From positions 186,001-250,000 of the forward strand of contig NZ_JAMZDE010000008.1 in NCBI RefSeq assembly GCF_024159085.1: 64,000 nt of DNA. The letters are read 5' to 3'. Numbering within the stretch: the stretch's first letter is position 1; every line of letters begins with the position of its first letter. A program made the translations under genes and the position numbers. The notes beneath the pieces are model-generated. The model was given only the letters and a program-made list of their open reading frames with translations. It was not told where the DNA came from and ran no database searches. The stretch is from Idiomarina rhizosphaerae (GTDB taxonomy: Bacteria; Pseudomonadota; Gammaproteobacteria; Enterobacterales; Alteromonadaceae). This document shows positions 20,983 to 31,827 of this stretch, piece after piece.

Positions 20983-21857
20983 TTTTTAAATAATTGATCT
21001 AGTTTTTCTTCAAAATCGTGATAGTTCAAAAAGTCATACAACTCTGCGCGAGTCTGCATGTCATCTACAACGGCTTTCTGATCACCGTTCTCTAAAATAC
21101 TATTGTAGACGTTCAGTGCGGCTTTGTTCATTGCCCGGAAAGCACTTAAAGGGTAAAGAACAATTTCCACCCCAACGTCAGCCAGTTCCTGTTTGTTAAA
21201 CAATGGCGTTGCGCCAAATTCAGTGATATTTGCCAGAACCGGTACATTCAAAGCTTCGGTGAAGGCTTTATATTGATCAAGCGTATGAACGGCTTCCGCA
21301 AAAATGGCATCAGCGCCTGCATCCACACAAGCCTGCGCACGTTCAATAGCCGCTTCCAGGCCTTGTTGTTGCAAGGCATCGGTACGCGCCATGATCAGAA
21401 ACTGGTCATCGATACGTGCATCGACTGCCGCTTTCACGCGATCTACCATCTCTTCCTGAGTCACAATTTCCTTATTTGGGCGGTGTCCGCAGCGTTTTTG
21501 AGCAACCTGGTCTTCAATGTGCATTCCGGCAGCACCGGCACGAGTCATTTCTTTAACCGTACGGGAAATATTAAATGCCCCGCCCCAGCCAGTGTCAGCA
21601 TCAACTAACAGAGGTAGATCGGTTGCTGCAGTAATACGGCGAATGTCTTCACAAACATCATTTAACGACGTCATGCCTAAGTCAGGCAAACCGAAAGACG
21701 CATTCGCCACCCCAGCGCCGGAAAGGTATAACGCTTTATGCCCAACCTTTTCTGCCATCATTGCTGTATAGGCGTTAATGGTACCTACAATCTGTAAAGG
21801 ATTTTCGTCGGCAATAGCTTGGCGCAACTTAGCACCCGGGCTTGTCATATGAGTCAT
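20979..21857 (-). CDS. prpB: 2-methylisocitrate lyase PrpB
   Basis: Cleaves 2-methylisocitrate to pyruvate and succinate, the last step of the methylcitrate cycle. Seen: 292 residues, the family length; the KRCGH catalytic loop with active-site cysteine; DADTGWG metal-binding motif; and the early [16 protein letters not shown] segment of the isocitrate-lyase superfamily. Its ATG overlaps the gntR stop by 4 bp (ATGA), so it is translationally coupled to the regulator. Its own TAG stop is formed by the REP element that follows. Confidence 0.97.
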   Translation of the reverse strand: MTHMTSPGAKLRQAIADENPLQIVGTINAYTAMMAEKVGHKALYLSGAGVANASFGLPDLGMTSLNDVCEDIRRITAATDLPLLVDADTGWGGAFNISRTVKEMTRAGAAGMHIEDQVAQKRCGHRPNKEIVTQEEMVDRVKAAVDARIDDQFLIMARTDALQQQGLEAAIERAQACVDAGADAIFAEAVHTLDQYKAFTEALNVPVLANITEFGATPLFNKQELADVGVEIVLYPLSAFRAMNKAALNVYNSILENGDQKAVVDDMQTRAELYDFLNYHDFEEKLDQLFKK

Positions 21858-22582
21858 GATGTTTCCTTTTCTGTTTGTAACCGTAATTCAATGTTTTTAC
21901 GAGACGCGCCAATATGGCGGCGCATTAGCAGATCGGCCAGTTCACCATCGCGATTAGCAATAGCATTAATAATGGCCTTATGTTCATCGAAGGCGCGCGA
22001 AACTCTCGGACCGTTCATGCCCATCTGTACTCGATACATACGGACAAGATAGTAGAGTTCGTCGCAAAGCATATTAATTAAATACTGATTTTTACTGCCG
22101 AGTATAATGCGATAATGGAAGTCGAGATCGCCGGCTTCCTGATAGTAACTTTCACCTTCACGAACCCGCTGAGTTTCCAGATGCTTATCTAAAAGCTGTC
22201 TTAACTCGTCAATTTCATTGTCAGGCATTTGCTCTGCCGCTAAACGACAGGCCAAGCCTTCAAGCTCTTCCCGTATTTGATATAACGAAATTAATCCTTC
22301 CAGAGACAGGGTAACCACTCTGGCACCGGCGTTCGGAATTCGTTCAATAAGATGGCAGCGTTCGAGCCGGGCCAAAGCCTCACGCAATGGCGCTCTGCTG
22401 ACATTGAAGCGTCGGGCAAGCTCCGGTTCGCTAATTTTACAACCCGCCGCGATATCTCCTTCGACAATAGCGCGCTGTATTTCAAACAAAACGCGGTCTG
22501 ATGAAGTAATGGCGGAACGTTCTAAAGGGCTGACTATCTGCATTAATTGTCGACAGTAATTATTGATTTGGCTATTTTCCAT
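21854..22582 (-). CDS. GntR/FCD-family regulator of the methylcitrate operon
   Basis: One-component transcription factor. Seen: N-terminal winged helix-turn-helix (about 20-85 of this call; [24 protein letters not shown] is the recognition region) and a C-terminal FCD ligand domain with its metal-binding Asp and His residues ([15 protein letters not shown]). It is the first gene of the prp operon and overlaps prpB by 4 bp, so it almost certainly controls that pathway in response to a pathway metabolite, and itself. The start is uncertain: ATG 22582 is taken here, ATG 22594 is also possible, and ATG 22543 would give a typical 229-residue protein and leave the downstream palindrome outside the coding region. 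None has a strong ribosome site. Confidence 0.88.
   Translation of the reverse strand: MENSQINNYCRQLMQIVSPLERSAITSSDRVLFEIQRAIVEGDIAAGCKISEPELARRFNVSRAPLREALARLERCHLIERIPNAGARVVTLSLEGLISLYQIREELEGLACRLAAEQMPDNEIDELRQLLDKHLETQRVREGESYYQEAGDLDFHYRIILGSKNQYLINMLCDELYYLVRMYRVQMGMNGPRVSRAFDEHKAIINAIANRDGELADLLMRRHIGASRKNIELRLQTEKETS
22546..22557. promoter_or_regulatory. Second candidate GntR operator
   Basis: ATTGTCGACAGT, one base different from the perfect palindrome 72 bp away. It lies inside the called gntR coding region unless translation starts at ATG 22543, in which case it sits directly before the start codon. Confidence 0.4.
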
Positions 22583-22617
22583 GAAAAAAACCATATTTGC
22601 AAGGCAAACCAAACTAA

Positions 22618-22629
22618 ATTGTCGACAAT
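22618..22629. promoter_or_regulatory. Candidate GntR operator
   Basis: The perfect 12-bp palindrome ATTGTCGACAAT lies in the divergent region between gntR and the TerC-family gene. Its near copy 72 bp away and its place upstream of the regulator make it a likely autoregulatory operator controlling the prp operon. A further CAATCGATTG-like palindrome lies about 10 bp away. Confidence 0.55.
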
Positions 22630-22704
22630 CTAAAATCGATTGTTTTTATCACTAATACCTTTCAATATAGCAGTTATCATTTTATCAGGACTACAGAGGT
22701 CAAC

Positions 22705-23472
22705 ATGTTCGAATGGATTACCATGCCAGAAGCCTGGATTGCGCTGGCAACCTTAACCGCCTTAGAAATTGTTCTGGGTATTGATAACATCATATTTATT
22801 TCTATTTTGGTTGGCCGCCTGCCGGAACATCAACGTGACAAAGCCCGCACCATTGGCTTGGGTCTGGCAATGGGAACCCGACTACTCCTGCTCTTTTCTC
22901 TAACCTGGGTAATGACTCTTACCGATCCGCTATTCAGTATCTTTGCAGAAGAAATTTCAGGGCGCGATTTGATACTCCTATTGGGTGGTCTGTTTCTGCT
23001 TGGCAAAAGCACATTAGAAATTCACCATGCTTTAGAGGGCGACTCTCAATCTGAAAAGTCTCCGGTTGCCGCTTCTTTTATCGGAATTCTTATACAGATA
23101 GCCATTCTGGACGTCGTTTTTTCGCTGGATTCAGTCATTACAGCTGTTGGCCTTGCTGAACAGCTAAGTGTTATGGTCATTGCCGTAATTATTTCGGTAG
23201 GTGTCATGTTGGTGGCAGCAAAGTCGGTCAGCGATTTTGTCGACAAACACCCGACCATTAAAATGTTGGCTCTTAGCTTTTTAATTTTAATAGGCATGAC
23301 CTTAGTTGGCGAAGGATTCGGATTTCATGTACCTAAAGGCTATGTCTATTTCGCTATGGCGTTCTCTCTTGCAGTTGAAATGCTCAATCTTAAAATACGA
23401 TCTAACCGCAAAAAGCCGCAACCAGTGGAGTTGCGCAAGGGTATCCCCTTAGATAAACATCCTAAAAATTGA
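22705..23472 (+). CDS. TerC-family integral membrane protein
   Basis: Inner-membrane protein of 255 residues with seven or more helices. Seen: two repeats of the TerC signature, LEIVLGIDNIIFISIL near residue 20 and VVFSLDSVITAVGL near 140, each with the conserved acidic residue in a helix. Family members are linked to tellurite resistance or to manganese export (the Alx and MeeF/MeeY type), so metal-ion export or support of exported metalloproteins is possible. It lacks the CBS/CorC extension seen in longer relatives. It diverges from the prp regulator, and an AGAGG-type ribosome site precedes the ATG. Confidence 0.9.
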   Translation: MFEWITMPEAWIALATLTALEIVLGIDNIIFISILVGRLPEHQRDKARTIGLGLAMGTRLLLLFSLTWVMTLTDPLFSIFAEEISGRDLILLLGGLFLLGKSTLEIHHALEGDSQSEKSPVAASFIGILIQIAILDVVFSLDSVITAVGLAEQLSVMVIAVIISVGVMLVAAKSVSDFVDKHPTIKMLALSFLILIGMTLVGEGFGFHVPKGYVYFAMAFSLAVEMLNLKIRSNRKKPQPVELRKGIPLDKHPKN

Positions 23473-23590
23473 GTATTTCGTCGTTTTCGGTTTTATTTCA
23501 CGGCAGTCGCTAGTAAAGTAACGCCACTTTTTTTGACTTATACCAAAGTCGAACAGGACCAAAGTTTCAATAACTAAACGGATAATAACA

Positions 23591-25144
23591 ATGGATCCAA
23601 CAAAAATAGTCGACAAAGACGCAAGTTTTTTCGGACAACCAGGGGGCTTACAAACCCTGTTTTTTACCGAAATGTGGGAGCGCATGAGTTACTACGGTAT
23701 GCGCGCATTGCTGGTTCTTTTTATGACCGCAAGCTTACAAGAAGGCGGTATAGCATTCACCGTCGCCTCTGCAACAGCCATCTACGGTTTGTACACCGGT
23801 GCCGTATACTTTATGGGTCTACCTGGCGGTTGGATAGCTGACCGATTATTAGGCGGACAGCGCGCCACCTGGTACGGCGGCATCATTATTATGCTTGGCC
23901 ACATTGTATTGGCCATACCGAGTAAGGCTGGTTTCTTTATTGGTATGATTTTGGTGGTACTTGGCACAGGTTTATTAAAGCCAAACATCACCGCCATGGT
24001 TGGCCAGTTATATAGCTCCGACGATGACCGTCGCGACGGTGGTTATACGCTTTATTATATGGGTATTAACATCGGTTCGATTATCGGTTACATCGTTACC
24101 GGTTACCTTATGGAAAATGCTGGTTACCACTGGGGCTTCGGCGCAGCGGCTGTTGGTATGGCATTTGGTCTTATTCAGTACAGACTGACTTTACCTAAAC
24201 TGAAGGGAGTTGGTGAAAAGCCACCGAAGCCTTTAGGCCCGAAAGCGGCAAAGCGCAGTTGGGGAATCATTTGGTTTTTACTGGCAAGTTTGGCTGTTTA
24301 CACTTTTCTGGCGCTAAATGGCGATGTCAGTATTAATCCAGTCGCTGCTGCTGAAAGCGTTTCAATTATATTCACGGCTATATTTTTCCTGTTTTACCTA
24401 TCGGTTTTCATTTTCGGTAAATTGACCCGCGATGAAATGAAACGATTGGGGGCATTATTCTTAGTCTGTATTGCCTCGACCATGTTCTGGGCTGGCTTCG
24501 AACAAGCGGGGTCCTCATTCAACTTATTTGCCCGCGACCTAACCGATCGCATGGTTGGCGACTTTGAAATTCCAACTACCTGGTTTCAGTCGCTGAATTC
24601 TTTCTTTTTAGTTGCCTTGTCGCCTTTCTTTGCCGCACTTTGGATAAATCTAAGCAAACGCATGATTAATCCTTCATACGGTTTCAAAAGTGCGATTGGT
24701 CTTATCATTATGGCGACTGGTTTCGTTGTCATGTTCTTTGCTTCGCAAGCAGCGGCAAGTGGCATGAAAGTGGCTCCATACTGGTTAGTCGCGGTTTACT
24801 TTATTCATACTGTAGGTGAGCTTTGCTTAAGCCCGGTTGCACTGAGTGCAGTCAGTAAACTGTCTCCAAAACGTATGGCAGGTCAAATGATGGGTATTTT
24901 CGTATTGACCTACTCAATAGGTAACGTTGTTGCTGGTCGAATAGCGGGTGGTCTTAATCCGGACGACCCACAGGCAATGCCTGAGCTTTACTGGACTATT
25001 TTCTTGTTTGGTGTCAGCGTTGGTGCGGTTGTGTTCGTGCTGGCTCTGTTTACTCGTAAATGGGAGAAACTGGCGCCGGACGATGGTGAAGACGAGCACC
25101 CGGGTGCCGTCATCGACGCTAACGAGCCTGTCGGAAAACCATAA
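23591..25144 (+). CDS. POT-family proton-coupled oligopeptide transporter
   Basis: Imports di- and tripeptides with protons across the inner membrane. Seen: about 12-14 hydrophobic helices over 517 residues; the first-helix EMWERMSYYGMRALL, equal to the ExxERFxYYG proton-coupling motif; the GGWIADRLLGGQR loop of the major facilitator superfamily; and the late ELCLSPVALSAVSKLSP segment of the PTR2 signature. The gene is followed by a strong terminator and then a proline-peptidase-like gene, so peptide import and cleavage are neighbours here. Confidence 0.95.
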   Translation: MDPTKIVDKDASFFGQPGGLQTLFFTEMWERMSYYGMRALLVLFMTASLQEGGIAFTVASATAIYGLYTGAVYFMGLPGGWIADRLLGGQRATWYGGIIIMLGHIVLAIPSKAGFFIGMILVVLGTGLLKPNITAMVGQLYSSDDDRRDGGYTLYYMGINIGSIIGYIVTGYLMENAGYHWGFGAAAVGMAFGLIQYRLTLPKLKGVGEKPPKPLGPKAAKRSWGIIWFLLASLAVYTFLALNGDVSINPVAAAESVSIIFTAIFFLFYLSVFIFGKLTRDEMKRLGALFLVCIASTMFWAGFEQAGSSFNLFARDLTDRMVGDFEIPTTWFQSLNSFFLVALSPFFAALWINLSKRMINPSYGFKSAIGLIIMATGFVVMFFASQAAASGMKVAPYWLVAVYFIHTVGELCLSPVALSAVSKLSPKRMAGQMMGIFVLTYSIGNVVAGRIAGGLNPDDPQAMPELYWTIFLFGVSVGAVVFVLALFTRKWEKLAPDDGEDEHPGAVIDANEPVGKP

Positions 25145-25170
25145 TTCACTTCTTTGTGAAAAACTGCTAG

Positions 25171-25195
25171 AAAGGGACCTTCGGGTCCCTTTTTT
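25171..25195 (+). terminator. Rho-independent terminator of the POT gene
   Basis: Perfect 9-bp stem AAAGGGACC with a TTCG tetraloop, ending in a T run. It lies 26 bp after the POT transporter stop and 16 bp before the next gene's ATG. Confidence 0.9.
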
Positions 25196-25211
25196 AATAT
25201 CGGTAGCACTT

Positions 25212-26528
25212 ATGCTAAAACAAATCATCCTCCTGGCCAGCCTAACTTGCAGCACTGCCTTTTCCGCTAACGTGCTTGCAGAAAATATAAGTCCCCTGCC
25301 TCTTAAACAACGTGCAACAGTTGTTGATGAGCTTCTTCAACAGCGAGTACAGCAACTACTCCCTGAGTTAATGCAACAAAATGACATTGATATGTGGGTA
25401 TTGATAAGTCGCGAGTACAACGAAGACCCAATTCTTAAAACCTTTCTGCCCAGCGACTGGTTATCTGCAAGACGAAGAACCATCTTAGTTATCCATAACC
25501 CAGGCAATGGTGAGAATCTGGAAACCTTAGCAATAGCTCGTTATAACGTTGGAGATGTATTTAAGAGTGCATGGAACCCGGAACAGCAACCCGACCAATG
25601 GCAACGACTGATGGAAGTTATTACAGAGCATAACCCAGATGCTATTGCGATTAATCAGTCGAAAGACTTCGCTCAGGCCGACGGGATTACCGCAACGGAT
25701 AAAGAACTTTTCATGGCCGCTTTACCCGACAATTTAAAAAATAAAATTGTGAGTGCTGAACCGCTTGCTGTTTCCTGGCTCGAAAAGCGAATAGCAGCCG
25801 AGTTACCCTATTATCGTAATGCCGTTAAACTTGCTCACCAAATTATCGCAGAAGGTTTCTCCAGCAAAGTGGTGTCAGTTGGCGAAACAACGACAGAAGA
25901 TCTCCAGTGGTGGTTCCGCGAGCGGGCGGCAAAAGAAAACCTGCCAGTTTGGTTCCATCCTTCAGTGAGTGTGCAGCGTATCGATGATCCTCAACCAGGC
26001 CACCCGCGCTCAACCGGCGTCGTCATACAACCGGGCGACTTACTGCACGTGGATTTTGGCATTACCTACCTGCGTTTAAATACCGATACTCAACAACACG
26101 CCTATGTTTTAAAAGAAGGCGAGTCAGATGCACCCGATGCGCTAAAACAAGCGTTAGCAAACGCTAATAAACTACAGGATATTCTGACAGAACAGTTTGA
26201 AGAGACGCGTTCAGGTAATGACATTTTGCTCGCCGCATTAGAAGAAGCCAGAAGCGAAGGTCTGGAGCCCATGATTTATACTCACCCTATTGGTTATTAC
26301 GGCCATGGATCAGGGCCCACTATTGGTATGTGGGACAAACAGCACGCAATACCAGGTGGAGGAGAATACCCGTTATTTTCCAATACGGCTTATTCTATCG
26401 AGCTCAATAACAAAACCACATTCGAGGATAAAGCCATCACCATCATGCTGGAAGAAGATGCATTTTTTGATGGTGACGGTGTTAGCTACTTAAACGGCAG
26501 ACAGCAGTCCTTTCATCTTATCGATTAG
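25212..26528 (+). CDS. M24-family metallopeptidase, Xaa-Pro aminopeptidase-like, exported
   Basis: Predicted dimetal aminopeptidase of 438 residues. Seen: signal peptide (about 1-23), an N-terminal creatinase-like domain, and a C-terminal pita-bread domain with the five expected metal ligands in order: Asp in HVDFG, Asp in LNTDTQQH, His in YYGHGSG, Glu in IELNN, Glu in LEEDA. The second ligand segment is less canonical than in PepP. The ATG at 25212 is used because the frame further upstream overlaps the POT gene and its terminator, and because a signal peptide starts here. It overlaps the convergent DUF4442 gene by 11 bp at the 3' ends. Confidence 0.88.
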   Translation: MLKQIILLASLTCSTAFSANVLAENISPLPLKQRATVVDELLQQRVQQLLPELMQQNDIDMWVLISREYNEDPILKTFLPSDWLSARRRTILVIHNPGNGENLETLAIARYNVGDVFKSAWNPEQQPDQWQRLMEVITEHNPDAIAINQSKDFAQADGITATDKELFMAALPDNLKNKIVSAEPLAVSWLEKRIAAELPYYRNAVKLAHQIIAEGFSSKVVSVGETTTEDLQWWFRERAAKENLPVWFHPSVSVQRIDDPQPGHPRSTGVVIQPGDLLHVDFGITYLRLNTDTQQHAYVLKEGESDAPDALKQALANANKLQDILTEQFEETRSGNDILLAALEEARSEGLEPMIYTHPIGYYGHGSGPTIGMWDKQHAIPGGGEYPLFSNTAYSIELNNKTTFEDKAITIMLEEDAFFDGDGVSYLNGRQQSFHLID

Positions 26529-26988
26529 GCTTTTCTGAAACATAAATAGTAATGTGCCCGGCGGCTACAACGGTGCCGTCGCTGCGCTTAGCTTCTACCG
26601 ATATGGGCTGATCGCCCGGCTTCCAGGTGGACTCTGAGCTAGTTGCTTCTATGGTGACATCGCTGTCGGTTTTTGCCAGATATTGCACATTCATGCCTTT
26701 TGGAAGCCAGCGCAGATGCTTAGGAATTGATGCTTCTGCTACTGCGCCCATGGCCATTTCCATACCATTACAGACCGCAATAGCGTGCACTGTACCAATG
26801 TGGTTTTGCACCGCCTTTCGTTTCTTAAACGTCAGCTGGCAGAAGTTCGGCTTTAATTCGGTAATAAGCGGCTTAATTGTTTTAAAGTAAGGTGCTTTGC
26901 GGGCAAACATTGCAGAGAAAATCTTACGCCCAAAAGGCATTTTTAAACAACGTTCATACAAATTAATAAGGTAGTTGCCAGTTGCCAA
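26518..26988 (-). CDS. DUF4442 hotdog-fold protein
   Basis: Cytoplasmic 156-residue protein of the DUF4442 family, related to hotdog-fold acyl-CoA thioesterases. Seen: an N-terminal helical lead, the RKAVQNHIGTVHAIAVCNGMEMAMG segment that corresponds to the hotdog helix, and alternating strands ending in GHITIYVSE. The catalytic residues of PaaI-type thioesterases are not clearly preserved, so enzyme activity is not certain. It is transcribed towards the M24 gene and stands alone upstream of the isocitrate dehydrogenase terminator. Confidence 0.8.
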   Translation of the reverse strand: MATGNYLINLYERCLKMPFGRKIFSAMFARKAPYFKTIKPLITELKPNFCQLTFKKRKAVQNHIGTVHAIAVCNGMEMAMGAVAEASIPKHLRWLPKGMNVQYLAKTDSDVTIEATSSESTWKPGDQPISVEAKRSDGTVVAAGHITIYVSEKPNR

Positions 26989-27064
26989 AATCGTTACTCC
27001 AGACCGGTGTTAATGAAAACCTTGTTTCAGAATGTACTAATGTACAGACAAAAAATATAGATAT

Positions 27065-27089
27065 AAAAAAAGCAGGCCGAAGCCTGCTT
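27065..27089 (-). terminator. Rho-independent terminator of icd
   Basis: Perfect 8-bp stem AAGCAGGC with a four-base loop, followed on the minus strand by a run of seven T. It begins 25 bp after the isocitrate dehydrogenase stop codon. Confidence 0.9.
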
Positions 27090-27113
27090 CTTAAGTTTCT
27101 AGCTTACTACAAA

Positions 27114-29351
<2,238 letters not shown>

Positions 29352-29428
29352 TTATTGGACCAAAGTAAAAATTGCTTCATTTACTTACATAGTTTTGTGG
29401 CGCAGATTATAGAGGATCTGCCCTTTAA

Positions 29429-29872
29429 TTACCATTCACCAATGTTTTCCATGGAGGTCCACGGCTCTTCCGGCGGCAAGTTATCACCCTTCTGCAATAG
29501 CTCAATGGAGATATTGTCCGGTGAGCGCACAAAAGCCATATGACCGTCTCGCGGCGGGCGGTTGATAATGACGCCGTTATCCATGAGCTTTTGGCAAAGC
29601 TCATAAATATTCTCAACCCGAAAGGCTAAATGACCAAAATTACGGCCACCGCGGTAAGTTTGTGGATCCCAGTTATAGGTAAGCTCTAGCATCGGAGCCT
29701 GATCTTTCTTTGCTCTTTCAATATCAATCGGTGCCGCTAAAAAAACCAAGGTGAAACGCCCTTTTTCCACATCCTTTCTGCTGACTTCCTGCAAGCCGAG
29801 TAAATCACAGTAGAAATTTAAAGATTGTTCCAAATCATGTACACGCACCATCGTATGTAAATACTGCACCAC
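29429..29872 (-). CDS. Glyoxalase I-like VOC-family protein
   Basis: Predicted lactoylglutathione lyase or related vicinal-oxygen-chelate enzyme, 147 residues. Seen: two betaalphabetabetabeta modules; the four metal positions known in GloA are all present: His in YLHTM, Glu in LELTYNW, His in FGHLAF, and Glu in SIELLQ. These favour glyoxalase I, which isomerises the methylglyoxal-glutathione adduct. It is less close to E. coli GloA than a typical orthologue (longer loops, extra C-terminal tail), so a related activity is possible. Translation probably starts at GTG 29872, 6 nt after AGGAG; the next codon is also GTG. Confidence 0.8.
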   Translation of the reverse strand: MVQYLHTMVRVHDLEQSLNFYCDLLGLQEVSRKDVEKGRFTLVFLAAPIDIERAKKDQAPMLELTYNWDPQTYRGGRNFGHLAFRVENIYELCQKLMDNGVIINRPPRDGHMAFVRSPDNISIELLQKGDNLPPEEPWTSMENIGEW

Positions 29873-29883
29873 TAATCTCCTGT

Positions 29884-30000
29884 TTATTCAATTAGAGCTT
29901 TTGCACCACGCTCAATAAGATCGACACACTGTTCCAACCATTCTATCCCTCCAAAGTACGGATAGGACGCCTGTATTGGTTCATCAATATTTTGTTCACT
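29884..30000 (-). pseudogene. Possible gene remnant upstream of the glyoxalase-like gene
   Basis: A 38-codon open stretch on the minus strand reads like protein (contains YPYFGGIEWLEQCVDLIERG) and ends in TAA 11 nt before the next gene's GTG. It has no ATG, GTG or TTG start after the preceding stop. It could be the 3' end of a decayed gene, or chance. Confidence 0.25.
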
Positions 30001-30074
30001 TTACAACCTTTTATTGATTTAAATTAAAGATGCATTTAATATGTATGTATTGAAATGCATTAGGAGTGCTTCTG

Positions 30075-30296
30075 ATGAAACCACGTAAACTTCTACAAAC
30101 CTCTAATGCCTCTATGGGGGTATTTTTATTGCTTTCAATTGTTGTTTTCTATCTGGCCTGGTTTCAGGAAGAGAACTTACCTTTGATGCTGCTTGTCTTT
30201 TTGCACTTGTCACAAGTGATCTTAGCCGGTTTATTTAAAGTGGCTTACGTGTTCAGGTTAATAGCGCAGAATCAACTAGGGGAAGAGCTTAGATAA
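30075..30296 (+). CDS. Small two-helix membrane protein
   Basis: Predicted 73-residue inner-membrane protein with two hydrophobic helices (about 14-30 and 37-58), basic N-terminus and polar C-terminal tail. No family recognised. The ATG at 30075 is chosen because AGGAG lies 8 nt before it; an in-frame GTG at 30066 overlaps that site. It overlaps the convergent YgjP-type gene by 8 bp. The 90 bp upstream are AT-rich and probably hold its promoter. Confidence 0.7.
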   Translation: MKPRKLLQTSNASMGVFLLLSIVVFYLAWFQEENLPLMLLVFLHLSQVILAGLFKVAYVFRLIAQNQLGEELR

Positions 30297-31005
30297 ACTG
30301 GTTAGTCAGCGTCTTTCGTTCACGCCAGTCCGGGAGAAATTCATCCATCAAGGCGTAGAAGCGCGCGTTGTGATAACGCTCAAACAGGTGTGTAAGTTCG
30401 TGAACTAGCACGTATTCCAGGCATTCGACCGGTTTTTTAACCAGTTCTAAATTTAGCCATATTTTTTTGCTACGTATGTTGCAGCTACCCCAACGGGTTT
30501 TCATTGCCCTGATGCCAAAGCTATTACTATATGCTCCCATTCGCGGCTGCCAGATATCCAGTAAAGCTTCAACTTCCCGGGTAATTTGCTCACGATACCA
30601 GCGATCCATGATCTTTTTACGTTGTTCAGCATTGTAATGTGGCAGAGAAACCAGTTGTAACTGCTCACCCTCACATTTCACTGACGCTCCGCGCTTTTTA
30701 ACTGCAACATCCAGTGTGTGACTTTTCCCCCAAAGCTTGTGCTCTTCACCCGTTACAAACTGAAGCTCAGGCCGACTTGGTTGCTTAGCAATCCGTTGGC
30801 GTTGCTTGATAAGCCAGTCATGGCGCTCAAACAGCCAGCGTTCAATTTCATTTAGCGAGCACTGCTTAGGAGCTGAAACTTCAACATCACCTGAGGGCGC
30901 ACGCACCCTTAAGTACATATTTTTTATGCGCTTACTCTTTACCGTAACAGGAATATCGTTAATAAGAAGCTTCGCGCTGTATAGGCTTTTACTTTCTTTC
31001 GGCAT
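30289..31005 (-). CDS. YgjP-type zinc metallohydrolase (DUF45)
   Basis: Predicted cytoplasmic metalloprotein of 238 residues. Seen: the KTRWGSC motif near 168 and the zinc motif HELTH near 204 with a downstream His and Trp (YHNARFY, FLPDW), the exact pattern of the YgjP/DUF45 group of gluzincin-like proteins. The E. coli member has been described as a UTP pyrophosphatase, and others are annotated as M48-like peptidases or SprT-like proteins; I cannot choose from sequence. The start overlaps the ion channel gene's 3' end by 17 bp, so the two are likely co-transcribed. Confidence 0.85.
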   Translation of the reverse strand: MPKESKSLYSAKLLINDIPVTVKSKRIKNMYLRVRAPSGDVEVSAPKQCSLNEIERWLFERHDWLIKQRQRIAKQPSRPELQFVTGEEHKLWGKSHTLDVAVKKRGASVKCEGEQLQLVSLPHYNAEQRKKIMDRWYREQITREVEALLDIWQPRMGAYSNSFGIRAMKTRWGSCNIRSKKIWLNLELVKKPVECLEYVLVHELTHLFERYHNARFYALMDEFLPDWRERKTLTNQFI

Positions 31006-31816
31006 CTTGCTGAGCCACTATCAGTTGTTTTAATTCACGAATTTCCTGTTGCAGATCGGTTATTGACGGTTCTTTTTCCTCGGCTTCTTGAGCCACACCT
31101 TGCTGACCAAGCTCTACCTTGCGCCCTTCTTTGTCCATCACGTTAATCACAATACCGATAACCATATTCAAGAACGCAAAAGCAGTCAGGAAAATAAAGG
31201 TCATGTAGTAAATCCAGCTCCAGCCGTACACTTCCATGGTTTCGTACTGAATGTCTGTCCAGTCTTCGAAGGTCATTACCCTGAACAGCGTCAGCATCGA
31301 AGTAGCAATGTTGTCCCACAAAAACGGGTTGATATCAGCGAATAAGTAACTGCCTACCGCTGCATAAATATAGAAGATAATAAACATCAGCAGGACGACA
31401 TATCCCATCTGCGGAAGCGCTTTGAGCAAGGAGTTTATTAAGGTTCGCAGCTCCGGAATAATTGATATCATCCTCAGTACCCGAAATATCCGAACCAATC
31501 GCGCCAGCAGAGCCAGTTCAGAATCATTTATAGGTATGAGACTCATGATTACAACCAGAGTATCAAACACATTCCAGCCGTCTTTGAAAAACGCCTTTTT
31601 ATTGTCTTCAGCAATGAAGCGAATGCTAATCTCAATTAAGAAGAACAGCGTGATAAAGAGATCTAAACCGTACGTCAAGCTATTAGCAAAAGCCGGTAAT
31701 TCGTAGGTTTTTGCTCCAATTTCCAACGCCGATATAATGATTACGGCCACCACTAACGCTTCAAAAGCTTTGTTACTTTTAAGCTGAAATAACTGTTTTT
31801 TTATTTTTTCGTACAT
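30989..31816 (-). CDS. Voltage-gated cation channel, bacterial Nav/Cav type
   Basis: Single-domain six-helix channel of 275 residues that would work as a tetramer in the inner membrane. Seen: S1-S3 (about 18-95), an S4 sensor with Arg at 106, 109, 112 and 115 spaced every third residue, S5, a pore loop with selectivity filter T182-F-E-D-W-T-D188, S6 rich in Phe and Ile, and a C-terminal coiled coil (about 250-270), the usual assembly helix. Known sodium-selective members have TLESWSM or similar; this filter carries three acidic residues. The ATG at 31816 is used because the upstream in-frame extension to 31888 overlaps uppP. The gene lies 11 bp after uppP. Confidence 0.9.
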   Translation of the reverse strand: MYEKIKKQLFQLKSNKAFEALVVAVIIISALEIGAKTYELPAFANSLTYGLDLFITLFFLIEISIRFIAEDNKKAFFKDGWNVFDTLVVIMSLIPINDSELALLARLVRIFRVLRMISIIPELRTLINSLLKALPQMGYVVLLMFIIFYIYAAVGSYLFADINPFLWDNIATSMLTLFRVMTFEDWTDIQYETMEVYGWSWIYYMTFIFLTAFAFLNMVIGIVINVMDKEGRKVELGQQGVAQEAEEKEPSITDLQQEIRELKQLIVAQQDAERK

Positions 31817-31827
31817 AAAGTAACTGC

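Noticed and set aside
24948-25211. Upstream in-frame extension of the M24 peptidase
   Set aside because: It overlaps the POT transporter gene and crosses its terminator; the signal peptide begins at 25212.
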